A stretch of 64,000 nt of DNA, taken from NCBI RefSeq assembly GCF_029623395.1, contig NZ_JAPYKK010000013.1:1-64000 (forward strand), read 5' to 3'. The notes below the pieces were generated by a model that was not told the origin of the DNA, searched no databases, and was given only the letters and a program-made list of their open reading frames with translations. This stretch comes from Sphingomonas echinoides. Lineage in GTDB: Bacteria > Pseudomonadota > Alphaproteobacteria > Sphingomonadales > Sphingomonadaceae. The translations under genes and the position numbers were made by a program. Of this stretch, positions 45,350-53,146 are shown one piece after another. The stretch's first letter is position 1; every line of letters begins with the position of its first letter.

Positions 45350-45871
45350 ATGCGACGCGTCTCCATCATCCAGGGTGAAAATCACGTTTCCGGAGAACCC
45401 GACGTCGTCATTTCGACGTTGCTCGGGTCGTGCGTCGCAGTGTGCCTGCAAGACCCGGTCAACCGGGTCGGCGGAATGAACCATTTCCTGCTCGGCGAAC
45501 CGGGCAAGGACGATATGGTCCACCACCGCGACATGGCCCGCTACGGCGTGCACGCGATGGAATTGCTGATCAATGAACTCATGCGCCGTGGGGGCATACG
45601 GTCGCAGTTGCGCGCGCACCTGTACGGCGGTGCCAACATCATCGCGGGACTGGGATCGATCGGCAGCAGCAACGCCGCCTTCGCGCGGCGTTTCATGGAA
45701 ACCGAAGGCATCGCCATCGGTCATTGCGATCTCGGCGGCACCCAGGCGCGCAAGGTCGAATTCGTACCCTACGAAGGTAAGGCGCGATCGCGATCTGTCG
45801 CGGAAATCCCCAAGATCATCGCGGCGCCAGTCATCCTTGCCAGCAACGATGGCGATCTTGAACTCTTCTGA
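45350..45871 (+). CDS. cheD: Chemoreceptor glutamine deamidase CheD
   Basis: 173 residues. Catalytic Cys in STLLGSCVAVCLQDP and His in GGMNHFLLGEPG, followed by the conserved GGANI and GSSNAAFARRF motifs. CheD deamidates receptor glutamines. The C-terminal 30 residues are an extra tail. Confidence 0.94.
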   Translation: MRRVSIIQGENHVSGEPDVVISTLLGSCVAVCLQDPVNRVGGMNHFLLGEPGKDDMVHHRDMARYGVHAMELLINELMRRGGIRSQLRAHLYGGANIIAGLGSIGSSNAAFARRFMETEGIAIGHCDLGGTQARKVEFVPYEGKARSRSVAEIPKIIAAPVILASNDGDLELF

Positions 45872-45924
45872 TGCCTTCGCTGTCCCCCATCCCTTTCCAT
45901 ACTCCCGAACAGGCCCTTTAGAGC

Positions 45925-46218
45925 ATGGCACATATCGATGACCTCGCCGCTTCGCTCTACGTCGCGATCGCGGCCGAAATCCGGGACATGCGCGTGCTGA
46001 TCGAGCATCTCGCGGACACCCTCGTGTCCGACGAGGCGTTTGCCATGGCCTATATGGAGCAACTCCAGACTTTCGATCTGGTGATTCAACGGGCCGACGA
46101 AAGCGCCGATCTCATCGACCGCATGGCGGGTGGATCGGGGTCGCTGGATGCGATCAGCAAGGTCCGCCTTGGTGCGGTGCAGGAAAAGCTGCGTTCCGCG
46201 CTGTCGATCGCCGCCTGA
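45925..46218 (+). CDS. Small helical protein in the chemotaxis operon, possibly CheZ-like
   Basis: 97 residues, almost entirely helical, no recognised family. FDLVIQRADESADLIDR contains D51-L-V-I-Q55, the DxxxQ spacing found in the catalytic motif of CheZ phosphatases. No other CheY-P phosphatase (CheC, CheX, FliY) is visible in the operon, and the gene lies between cheD and motB. Much shorter than E. coli CheZ (214 residues), so the assignment is a hypothesis. Annotate as unknown if the motif proves chance. Confidence 0.55.
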   Translation: MAHIDDLAASLYVAIAAEIRDMRVLIEHLADTLVSDEAFAMAYMEQLQTFDLVIQRADESADLIDRMAGGSGSLDAISKVRLGAVQEKLRSALSIAA

Positions 46219-46224
46219 TCCGCG

Positions 46225-47094
46225 ATGGCCATTCCTCCCAAGGCGAACCAACGCCCGATCATCATCCGCAAGGTCAAGAAAGGCGGTCATGCGGCGCACC
46301 ACGGCGGCGCGTGGAAGGTTGCCTATGCCGATTTCGTGACGGCGATGATGGCGTTTTTCATGCTGCTCTGGCTTCTCGCCAATCCCGACAAGGAACGTTT
46401 GAAGGGCTTGGCCGAATATTTCTCGCCCGCCTCCGCCAACAGTTCCCCCTCGACGACGCTAACCACCAACCCGGGCGACCAGCCCGGCCTCGGCGGTCGC
46501 ACGCGGCGCGCGCAGGCCGATAGCAAGGCCACAACCGGCCAGCCCTCCGCCGAAAGCGCGAAGAGCGGGATCTCGCGGGGCGGCACCGCCAACATTCCGG
46601 ACGCCTCCATGCGGGTGATGGCGCAGGAAATGCGCGTCGCGCTCGAGGCGGCGCCGGCGGCACAGGATGCCAAGGACAGCATTCGCGTAGAACCCGAACG
46701 CGACGGGGTTCGCATCAGCTTGATGGACACCGCGCAGCGATCGATGTTCGTCGGCGGCACGGCAGTGCTCAACCCGTTCGCCAGCGCGATGCTCGGGGAG
46801 GTCGCCCGCAAACTTGCGAAATCCGGCGCGCAGATCGCGATCGAAGGCCATACAGATTCGCTCGGAGGCCAGAGCGCGATGAACTGGCGGCTATCCGCGG
46901 ACCGCGCACTGGCCGCACGGTCGGCGATGCTCGCGGCGGGGCTCACCCCGGACCGGTTCGCCGAAGTCGTCGCCTTGGCGGGGACACAACCGATCTATCC
47001 CGGTGAACCCGGCCGAGCCGAAAATCGCCGGATCACGATCGTTGCGCTGGGGGCGGCACCGACGCTGCCCAGCGATTCCAGCTTCAAATTCTGA
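46225..47094 (+). CDS. motB: Flagellar motor stator protein MotB
   Basis: 289 residues. A basic N-terminus (IIIRKVKKGGHAAHHGG) leads into one membrane helix with the proton-binding Asp (YADFVTAMMAFFMLLWLL). A long Ser/Thr/Gly linker is followed by the OmpA-type peptidoglycan-binding domain (IAIEGHTDSLGGQSAMNWRL in part; SADRALAARSAML). Anchors the stator formed with MotA. Starts 6 bp after the previous gene. Confidence 0.96.
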   Translation: MAIPPKANQRPIIIRKVKKGGHAAHHGGAWKVAYADFVTAMMAFFMLLWLLANPDKERLKGLAEYFSPASANSSPSTTLTTNPGDQPGLGGRTRRAQADSKATTGQPSAESAKSGISRGGTANIPDASMRVMAQEMRVALEAAPAAQDAKDSIRVEPERDGVRISLMDTAQRSMFVGGTAVLNPFASAMLGEVARKLAKSGAQIAIEGHTDSLGGQSAMNWRLSADRALAARSAMLAAGLTPDRFAEVVALAGTQPIYPGEPGRAENRRITIVALGAAPTLPSDSSFKF

Positions 47095-47105
47095 TCGGAA
47101 CGAAG

Positions 47106-47543
47106 GTGAAAGCGGCTTTCCTCATCCCCTTGCTCCTCGTGGCCGGCGTCGGCCTTGGCGGCGGGACCGCTTTCGGCGTCCACCAGTTGCTGCCGTCTCC
47201 GGCGACGGCGGCCACCGCGCCGGTGAAAGCCGCCCCGGTGTTCGTACCAACGGGAAAGATCCTTGCCCCGCTGGTCTCCACCACGGGGCGCTTGTCCGGC
47301 TACGTCTCGTTCGAGGTTCAATTGGAAACCGAAGAAAGCGACGCGGCTTTCGTAACGGCACGTCTGCCGCTGCTGCTGGATGCGATCAACATGCGCACCT
47401 TTCGAGCACCGATGGCGAGCGGGCCGGACGGCATGCTTCCGGATCTCGCGGTGTTCCGCAAACTGGTGACGGCCTCCGCGAGCGAAGCCTTCGGCATGAA
47501 CAAAGTTCGCCGCGTCGTGATCATGCAGGCCACACCAGCGTGA
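47106..47543 (+). CDS. fliL: Flagellar basal-body-associated protein FliL (divergent)
   Basis: 145 residues from a GTG. One N-terminal membrane helix (AFLIPLLLVAGVGLGGGTAF), an Ala/Pro linker and a C-terminal periplasmic domain (GYVSFEVQLETEES, LLLDAINMRTFRAP) fitting a short alphaproteobacterial FliL. FliL surrounds the stator. Lies 11 bp after motB. Confidence 0.75.
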   Translation: MKAAFLIPLLLVAGVGLGGGTAFGVHQLLPSPATAATAPVKAAPVFVPTGKILAPLVSTTGRLSGYVSFEVQLETEESDAAFVTARLPLLLDAINMRTFRAPMASGPDGMLPDLAVFRKLVTASASEAFGMNKVRRVVIMQATPA

Positions 47544-47590
47544 TGGCTCACCTTGCCAGCCATCATGACATGACGGGGAGGAATTCAGAG

Positions 47591-48223
47591 ATGATGGATA
47601 CGCCGCGACCGGCCCCAGCCGACTTCCCGAAACGCGATGATCGGCTGACGACGATCCTGCTCGTCGCACGGCTGTCCACCGAAAATTGGGACGATCTGTG
47701 TCGCATTCGGAACGTCTCGTCCGGCGGCATGCGGCTCGAGACCCGGGCGGCACTCGTGACGGGCGAGCGCGTCGGCATTGACTTGAAAAACGGGAACGCC
47801 GTCGCTGGCGTCGTTGTCTGGACCGATCGTTTTGAAGTTGGCGTGCAGTTCGATCAGCCCGTCGACATCGTTGCGCTGCTGGCGCCCACCGCACAATCGC
47901 CTCGGTCGCTGCGCCTGTCCGCGCGGTGCCCGGTCGTGCTGCGACTGGACGGCCATATCGTGCCAGGTCTGCTCCAGAACATTTCGCAGGGCGGCACGCG
48001 GGTCGTTCTGGCTACTCCCGCTCGACTCAACGATGGCGTGGTTGTCGTCATTCCCGGGCTGAAGTCACAACGCGCGTCAGTGCGCTGGATCGCACCGGGA
48101 ACGGTCGGCCTGGCGTTTTCGGAAACGGTGGCGTTCGCCGATCTGTCGCACTGGCTGGCGCAGCAGCACCGCTTCAGCGCCACCAGTTCAGCGCCGCTTA
48201 GCCCGAACCGCCAAAGCTCCTGA
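47591..48223 (+). CDS. Tandem PilZ-domain cyclic-di-GMP receptor
   Basis: 210 residues, two PilZ-like domains. The first has RDDR... and NVSSGGMRLET with VGVQFD; the second RLSAR... and NISQGGTRVVL with VRWIAPGTVGLAF. Both carry the D/N-x-S-x-x-G box, though the RxxxR half is approximate. Last gene of the motA operon, so it may couple c-di-GMP to the motor as YcgR does. ATG 47591 follows GGGGAGGA. Its end overlaps the convergent fliP by 26 bp. Confidence 0.82.
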   Translation: MMDTPRPAPADFPKRDDRLTTILLVARLSTENWDDLCRIRNVSSGGMRLETRAALVTGERVGIDLKNGNAVAGVVVWTDRFEVGVQFDQPVDIVALLAPTAQSPRSLRLSARCPVVLRLDGHIVPGLLQNISQGGTRVVLATPARLNDGVVVVIPGLKSQRASVRWIAPGTVGLAFSETVAFADLSHWLAQQHRFSATSSAPLSPNRQSS

Positions 48224-48926
48224 TCAACGACCCGGCGACCAGCGCCCATCCATCGACGAGAACGAAGAAGATGATCTTCATCGGCAAGGCGATCGTCGGC
48301 GGAGGCAACATCATCATCCCCATCGCCATCAATACAGCGGATACGGCGAGATCGATGATCAGGAAGGGCAACAGCAGCAAGAAGCCAATCTCGAACGCGC
48401 GCCGCAATTCCGAAATCATGAACGCCGGCATGAGCGTCGTCAGCGGCACCTGCGCGCGCGCGACCGGTGGCTTGCCCGACAGGTCGGCGAACAACTGGAG
48501 GTCGTCGTTGTGGACGTGCTTCAGCATGAACTGGCGGAACGGTTCGGACGTCCGCACAAACGCCTGTTGCTCGGAAATTCGACCGTTGGTGTATGGGTTG
48601 ACCCCCTGCTCCCAGGCTTGTTGGAAGGTCGGTGCCATCACGAAGAAGGACAGGAACAGCGCGAGACTGATCAGCACCGGATTGGGCGGCACACCGGGCG
48701 CGCCGATACCGGTCCGCAGCAGCGACAGCGCCACCACGATCCGTGTAAACGACGTGACTGTCATCAGGATGCCGGGCGCGAGGCTCAGTACGGTCAGCAT
48801 CATGATTAGCGTGATCGCCTGACCGGAGACCGACCCCTTGCCCATCGTGACCGATGCGGTTTGCGCAAGCGCGCTGGACGGGATCGCGAGGGTCAGCGCA
48901 AATAGCAGGAGAGCGACTTTACGCAT
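48198..48926 (-). CDS. fliP: Flagellar export gate protein FliP
   Basis: 242 residues. Cleavable signal (MRKVALLLFALTLAIPSSAL) and four membrane helices with the FliP signatures FTRIVVALSLLRTGIGAP, FLSFFVMAPTFQQAWEQGV and FLLLLPFLIIDLAVSAVLMAMGM (in parts). With FliQ and FliR it builds the export pore. Overlaps fliO by 8 nt. Confidence 0.97.
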   Translation of the reverse strand: MRKVALLLFALTLAIPSSALAQTASVTMGKGSVSGQAITLIMMLTVLSLAPGILMTVTSFTRIVVALSLLRTGIGAPGVPPNPVLISLALFLSFFVMAPTFQQAWEQGVNPYTNGRISEQQAFVRTSEPFRQFMLKHVHNDDLQLFADLSGKPPVARAQVPLTTLMPAFMISELRRAFEIGFLLLLPFLIIDLAVSAVLMAMGMMMLPPPTIALPMKIIFFVLVDGWALVAGSLIRSFGGSG

Positions 48927-49452
48927 GAGGCTTGTCCAGGGGCGTCAGGGGGAGCTCGGCGCGGGGCGGAGCCGGGTCGTCCGGCGGGGAAGCGATGGGG
49001 GGTGTCGGCGTGACGGCGCGGCGGATCATCGCCTTCAGCGCGGCGCCCTTCGGCGCGGCGTGATCCCGGACCCGTTCGACCAACGCCGCAAAGCTTTCCC
49101 CGGCGGCGGCCACCTCGGCACGAAACTGCGGCGGATCGTGCGGCAAGGCGGACACCGCCGCCTGATGTGCCGCGAGATCGACCGCATCGCGCACGAAGCC
49201 GCTTTCGAGCATCACATGGCTTTCGGGTGAAATCAGAATGAGATGTTCGTGTCCGTCGCGGCGCAACAAGACGACAGAGCGGCGTGCGTCGATCGGCAGC
49301 TTTTCGACGAGTTCGAGCCGACTGACCCGCATCATTCCGGTGCGGCCAGGCAAACGGATGTCATAGCGGCGGACCAGCCAGAGCGCACCGGCCAGCGCCC
49401 CCAGCACCGTTCCGAGCCCGCCCAAAGTGCGCAACAGCGCGAGCAAGTCCAT
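48919..49452 (-). CDS. fliO: Flagellar biosynthesis protein FliO
   Basis: 177 residues. One N-terminal membrane helix (LGGLGTVLGALAGALWLVRR) followed by the FliO cytoplasmic domain (MMRVSRLELVEKLPIDARRSVVLLRRDG in part) and a Pro-rich tail. It stabilises FliP during assembly. Overlaps fliN by 1-4 nt and fliP by 8 nt. Confidence 0.85.
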   Translation of the reverse strand: MDLLALLRTLGGLGTVLGALAGALWLVRRYDIRLPGRTGMMRVSRLELVEKLPIDARRSVVLLRRDGHEHLILISPESHVMLESGFVRDAVDLAAHQAAVSALPHDPPQFRAEVAAAGESFAALVERVRDHAAPKGAALKAMIRRAVTPTPPIASPPDDPAPPRAELPLTPLDKPHA

Positions 49453-49688
49453 CAGCTCCGGACCCGCTGAACGACATCGGTGATCTCGAGCGACATCTGG
49501 TCCCCTTCGACCAGCACCCGTCCCTTCGCGACCAGCGCGTCGTTGACATAGACCAGCGTTGGATCGTCATGCCCGCAATCGAGCGGAATCATGGCGCCAC
49601 GCCCCATCTTCAGAATCTGGCGGATCGGCACCTGAGCGGAGCCCAGCACGATCGACATATCGACGTAGATGCTTTCGAGAACGGACAT
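49452..49688 (-). CDS. fliN: Short FliN-type C-ring protein (first copy)
   Basis: 78 residues, only the SpoA (FliM/FliN C-terminal) domain: VDMSIVLGSAQVPIRQILKMGRGAMIPLD and YVNDALVAKGRVLV (shown in parts). It heads the fliN-fliO-fliP operon. A longer FliN is encoded at 61774-62145; the two differ in sequence, so they may have separate places in the switch or export apparatus. Confidence 0.88.
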   Translation of the reverse strand: MSVLESIYVDMSIVLGSAQVPIRQILKMGRGAMIPLDCGHDDPTLVYVNDALVAKGRVLVEGDQMSLEITDVVQRVRS

Positions 49689-49710
49689 ACAACGACACTC
49701 CTTTCTCTAA

Positions 49711-49720
49711 CTTATAGGAA
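49711..49720 (-). promoter_or_regulatory. TTCCTATAAG element before fliN-fliO-fliP
   Basis: On the minus strand TTCCTATAAG lies 23 bp before the fliN start. It forms an inverted pair with the element at 49757-49766, serving the two divergent operons. Confidence 0.55.
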
Positions 49721-49756
49721 AATCTTTCCGGTTTTCCGGGTAGCTAGGCAATTTTT

Positions 49757-49766
49757 GCCTATAACG
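49757..49766 (+). promoter_or_regulatory. GCCTATAACG element before flgC-fliE-fliQ-fliR-flhB
   Basis: GCCTATAACG, 35 bp before the flgC ATG. It is a variant of TCCTATAAT and also one base from the sigma28 -10 (GCCGATAA), but no sigma28 -35 is seen 15 bp upstream. Confidence 0.5.
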
Positions 49767-49800
49767 AAAAGGAGGCCGACGGGGCCGCCGGAGCTGAACC

Positions 49801-50208
49801 ATGAACTTGAAGTCGTCTATGGAGGTGTCCGCATCGGGACTGCGCGCGCAGTCGCTACGCATGCGGGTCATCGCGGAAAATCTCGCGAATGCGGACTCGG
49901 TGTCGCGCACCGCCGGCGGCGATCCCTACCGTCGTCGGCTCCCCAGCTTCAAATCGGAGGTCGACCACGAGACCGGCGCAGCCGGCGTGCGGGTCCAATC
50001 GATCCAGTCGGACAAGAGTGCGTTCCAGCGTGTCTATCAGCCGGGCAGCCCGGCCGCCGACGCGACCGGTTACGTCAAGATGCCCAACGTCAACGCACTC
50101 GTCGAGAGCGCCGACATGAAGGCCGCGCAGCGCTCCTACGAAGCCAATCTGAGTGCGATCGAAGCGGCCAAGAGCCTGACGATGCGCACCATCGACCTTC
50201 TCAAATAA
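49801..50208 (+). CDS. flgC: Flagellar proximal rod protein FlgC
   Basis: 135 residues. N-terminal rod/hook motif (MEVSASGLRAQSLRMRVIAENLANADS in parts), the YVKMPNVN segment and the C-terminal SADMKAAQRSYEANLSAIEAAKSL helix typical of FlgC. First gene of an operon with fliE and the export gate genes; its usual partner flgB is 5 kb away. Confidence 0.95.
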   Translation: MNLKSSMEVSASGLRAQSLRMRVIAENLANADSVSRTAGGDPYRRRLPSFKSEVDHETGAAGVRVQSIQSDKSAFQRVYQPGSPAADATGYVKMPNVNALVESADMKAAQRSYEANLSAIEAAKSLTMRTIDLLK

Positions 50209-50219
50209 GGAGTTGATTC

Positions 50220-50537
50220 ATGTCGATCGGAGCATTTGACGCAACCTCGGCCTATGGCCGCGTCCTTGGCGCGACCAAGCTACCCAAGATCACCGAAGCC
50301 GAAACAACCCCGGGCGCCGGCAGCGGTTTCGGCTGGATGATCGAGAAACTCGTGACCGACGCAGCGGGCAACATGCGCAGCGCCGAGAGCGCCAGCGCCA
50401 AGCAGGTTGCGGGCAAGGGTGACCTGATCGACGTGGTGACCGCCGTCGGCGCCGCCGAAACCGCGCTCGACACTGTGGTCGCGGTGCGGGACCGGATGGT
50501 GAATGCCTATTCCGAAATTATGCGCATGCAGATCTGA
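50220..50537 (+). CDS. fliE: Flagellar hook-basal body protein FliE
   Basis: 105 residues. C-terminal region GDLIDVVTAVGAAETALDTVVAVRDRMVNAYSEIMRMQI (seen in parts) matches FliE, the MS ring-rod adaptor. 11 bp after flgC. Confidence 0.92.
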   Translation: MSIGAFDATSAYGRVLGATKLPKITEAETTPGAGSGFGWMIEKLVTDAAGNMRSAESASAKQVAGKGDLIDVVTAVGAAETALDTVVAVRDRMVNAYSEIMRMQI

Positions 50538-50543
50538 TCCGCC

Positions 50544-50807
50544 ATGACGCCGTTCGACGCGATGGAACTGGCGCAAGCCGGGATGATCCTGGTGCTGACG
50601 ATCGTCGGCCCGATGCTGCTCACCTCGCTGGTGGTCGGCGTCGTGGTCGGCCTGTTCCAGGCGCTGACGCAGGTTCAAGAAATGACGCTGACCTTCGTCC
50701 CCAAACTGCTGGCGATCGGCGTGGTAATGCTGCTGTCGTTGCCGATGATCGGCCATGCCTTGTCCACGTTCATGGCGCAGCTTTGCGACCACATCGTCAG
50801 CGGCTGA
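50544..50807 (+). CDS. fliQ: Flagellar export gate protein FliQ
   Basis: 87 residues, two membrane helices (MILVLTIVGPMLLTSLVVGV and LLAIGVVMLLSLPMIG) around VGLFQALTQVQEMTLTFVPK, the FliQ hallmark. 6 bp after fliE. Confidence 0.96.
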   Translation: MTPFDAMELAQAGMILVLTIVGPMLLTSLVVGVVVGLFQALTQVQEMTLTFVPKLLAIGVVMLLSLPMIGHALSTFMAQLCDHIVSG

Positions 50808-50808
50808 G

Positions 50809-51561
50809 ATGGAGGGGTTTCCCGCTGAGGCAAGCGCCTTCTTCATCCTGTTCGCGCGCGTCGGCGCAGTGCTGATGCTATTGCCGGTGTTTTCCGAAGA
50901 CGCGATCCCGGGCAAGATCCGGCTGATGCTCGCGCTGGGCATGACCGCCGGTCTGTGGAGCCTGCTCGGCTCACGGATCGCGCCGATCGCGCAGCACAGC
51001 ACCGCCCTGCCCGGCATTCTCATTGCCGAATTGATGACCGGCCTTGCGATCGGCATGATTATCAAGATCATGTTCCTCGCCGCCGCGATGGCGGGGTCGA
51101 TCATCAGCCTCCAGGTGGGATTGTCGTCGGCGCTGATCAACGATGCCGCGCAAGGCGGACAAGCGTCGGTCCTGTCCAAGCTGATGAGCGTTGCCGCTGC
51201 GGTCGTCTGCATGGGCATGGGCGTGCACCATTTGTGGATCACCGCAATCGTCCACTCCTACACCGTATTTCCCGTCGGCGGCCTGCCACCGGCAGCCGAT
51301 TTCGCGCAGCTTGCGATTCTCACGATCGGCCGATCGATGACGCTCTCGATCAGCCTCGCGGCGCCGCTGTTGATCTATGGAATCGTGTTCAACATGGCGC
51401 TCGGCCTCTCGGCAAGGCTGGCCCCTGCGATCCAGATCTTCTTTATAGCACAGCCGCTCAACCTGCTGCTCGGCATGGCGCTGTTCGCGACGCTGATCGG
51501 TTCGATCCTGACCGCCTTTTCAGCCGCGATGGTCGCTTGGCTTCACACGGGTTGGGTCTGA
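50809..51561 (+). CDS. fliR: Flagellar export gate protein FliR
   Basis: 250 residues, about six membrane helices. FARVGAVLMLLPVF at the start, ELMTGLAIGMIIKIMF, QVGLSSALINDAAQGGQ and FNMALGLSARLAPAIQIFF match FliR. ATG 50809 immediately follows the fliQ stop; the frame is open slightly further upstream. Confidence 0.96.
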   Translation: MEGFPAEASAFFILFARVGAVLMLLPVFSEDAIPGKIRLMLALGMTAGLWSLLGSRIAPIAQHSTALPGILIAELMTGLAIGMIIKIMFLAAAMAGSIISLQVGLSSALINDAAQGGQASVLSKLMSVAAAVVCMGMGVHHLWITAIVHSYTVFPVGGLPPAADFAQLAILTIGRSMTLSISLAAPLLIYGIVFNMALGLSARLAPAIQIFFIAQPLNLLLGMALFATLIGSILTAFSAAMVAWLHTGWV

Positions 51562-51564
51562 GCC

Positions 51565-52626
51565 GTGGCGGACAAGGATCAGAAAACTCAGGATCCGACC
51601 CAGAAGAAGCTCAGCGATGCGCGCGCCAAGGGCGACGTCGCTACATCCACCGAGATGCGCCACGCGGTGATGTTCGTCGCCGCGATCATCGTCGCCGGGG
51701 GAATGGGCAGTTGGACACTTGCACAATTGGGGCCGATGCTAGTGCGGCTCTGGGGCAATGCCGACGATTATCCGCTGAACAGCGACGGCGCGCAGGCCTT
51801 TGTCACCGGAGTCCTGATTGCGGTGTTCCGCGCGATGATGCCGATCCTGGGCTTGTTGTTCGGGTTCGCGCTATTGATCCTGTTCGTCCAGGGCAGCCCG
51901 ACCCTGTCCTGGTCGCGGGTGAAGCCGAAGTTCTCGAAACTCAACCCGGTCGCCGGCTTGGGCAAGATGCTCGGGAAGCGTGCCCTGATCGAATTCGCCA
52001 AGACGCTCGCGAAATTCGTGGCGGTCATCACCGTTGCGACGATGGTGGTGCGGCCGCACCTCGTTGCGCTCGACCAGTTGATCGGCGCCGAACCGCTGAC
52101 GATCGCGGATACGGCAGGCGCGATCGTCAGCGCGATGATCAAGACGGTCGGCATTCTGGTGGGACTGCTCGCACTGTTCGACTTCGTCTATCAACGACGC
52201 GCCTTCATCACCCGCATGAAAATGTCGCTCCAAGAGGTGAAGGATGAGCACAAGCAAAGCGAAGGCGATCCCAAGGTCAAGGGCAAGATCCGTGCGATCG
52301 GCATCCAGCGCGCACGCCAGCGGATGATGGCCGCGGTACCGACCGCGAGCGTCATCGTGACCAACCCCACGCATTATGCGGTTGCCCTCAAATATGACCA
52401 CGACGCGATGGCCGCGCCCGTCGTAGTCGCCAAGGGCATGGACGAAATCGCGCTGCGTATTCGTGATATCGCCAAGGCGGCCGGCGTACCGATTGTCGAA
52501 AGCCCGCCGCTTGCCCGCGCGCTTTACGCCAGCGCGGTCATCGACCGGCCGATCCCGACGGAGCATTTCAAGGCCGTGGCCGAGATCATCGGCTATGTGA
52601 TGCGGCTTGCCAAACGGCGCGTCTGA
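51565..52626 (+). CDS. flhB: Flagellar export substrate-switch protein FlhB
   Basis: 353 residues. N-terminal KTQDPTQKKLSDARAKGDVA, four membrane helices, then the cytoplasmic domain with the autocleavage site NPTH at N267 (IVTNPTHYAVAL), as in all active FlhB. It works with FliK, whose C-terminus is at the start of the window. Confidence 0.97.
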   Translation: MADKDQKTQDPTQKKLSDARAKGDVATSTEMRHAVMFVAAIIVAGGMGSWTLAQLGPMLVRLWGNADDYPLNSDGAQAFVTGVLIAVFRAMMPILGLLFGFALLILFVQGSPTLSWSRVKPKFSKLNPVAGLGKMLGKRALIEFAKTLAKFVAVITVATMVVRPHLVALDQLIGAEPLTIADTAGAIVSAMIKTVGILVGLLALFDFVYQRRAFITRMKMSLQEVKDEHKQSEGDPKVKGKIRAIGIQRARQRMMAAVPTASVIVTNPTHYAVALKYDHDAMAAPVVVAKGMDEIALRIRDIAKAAGVPIVESPPLARALYASAVIDRPIPTEHFKAVAEIIGYVMRLAKRRV

Positions 52627-52659
52627 CGACACCGTCCCCGCCAGCAGCACGCAGCGCCT

Positions 52660-53061
52660 TCAGACGATGAATTCGTGTTTTGCCAGCTCGATCCGGACGC
52701 GCAGCTCCAGATCCCGGACGATCCCGGCGAGCTGGGGGTCCTCCGGCGCGCGCTGTTCGGCCGACCAGGCCGCCACTTCCTGCAACGGTTCCACCGCCGG
52801 CAGACCCGCTGCCAAGGCCGCCTCGAGCCGCTCCAGCGCGCGCAACCCACGATCGGCGTCGACCGATACCCGCCGCCGACGATCGATCGACGGCTCCACG
52901 GTGGCAAGCGTCACCAGCATTTCCACACTGACCGGTTGGGCCGCTGCCGCGGCCGGGGTGGGCGGCAGCACAGCCGCCTCCGCCGTGGCAAATTGCGCCA
53001 CCTTCGGCAAAGCCGTCAGGAGCAAAGTCTGGATCGGCGGCGAAAGACCGGTGATGCGCAA
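52660..53061 (-). CDS. fliX: Flagellar assembly regulator FliX
   Basis: 133 residues from a TTG start with AGGAGA upstream. N-terminal RITGLSPP, then RRRVSVDADRGLRALERLEAALAAG and QLAGIVRDLELRVRIELAKHE (in parts) match Caulobacter FliX, which couples basal-body assembly to FlbD activity and is likewise divergent from flgI. FlbD is also encoded in this window, but with degenerate motifs, so what FliX regulates here is open. Confidence 0.8.
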   Translation of the reverse strand: MRITGLSPPIQTLLLTALPKVAQFATAEAAVLPPTPAAAAAQPVSVEMLVTLATVEPSIDRRRRVSVDADRGLRALERLEAALAAGLPAVEPLQEVAAWSAEQRAPEDPQLAGIVRDLELRVRIELAKHEFIV

Positions 53062-53100
53062 GGTTTCTCCTGTCCGGAACGCGAAAGAAGCTCCTTATTA

Positions 53101-53110
53101 TCCTATAAGA
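53101..53110 (+). promoter_or_regulatory. TCCTATAAGA element before flgI-flgJ-flgN
   Basis: TCCTATAAGA, 37 bp before the preferred flgI start. Confidence 0.55.
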
Positions 53111-53146
53111 AGAGAAGTGAACTATTTCCACCAAACCAGGATGTTT

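Noticed and set aside
49700..49800. Possible sigma54 (-24/-12) or sigma28 promoters in the divergent fliN/flgC region
   Set aside because: No GG-N10-GC pattern and no TAAA at 15 bp from the GCCTATAA box were found; only the common TCCTATAAT-type element is supported.
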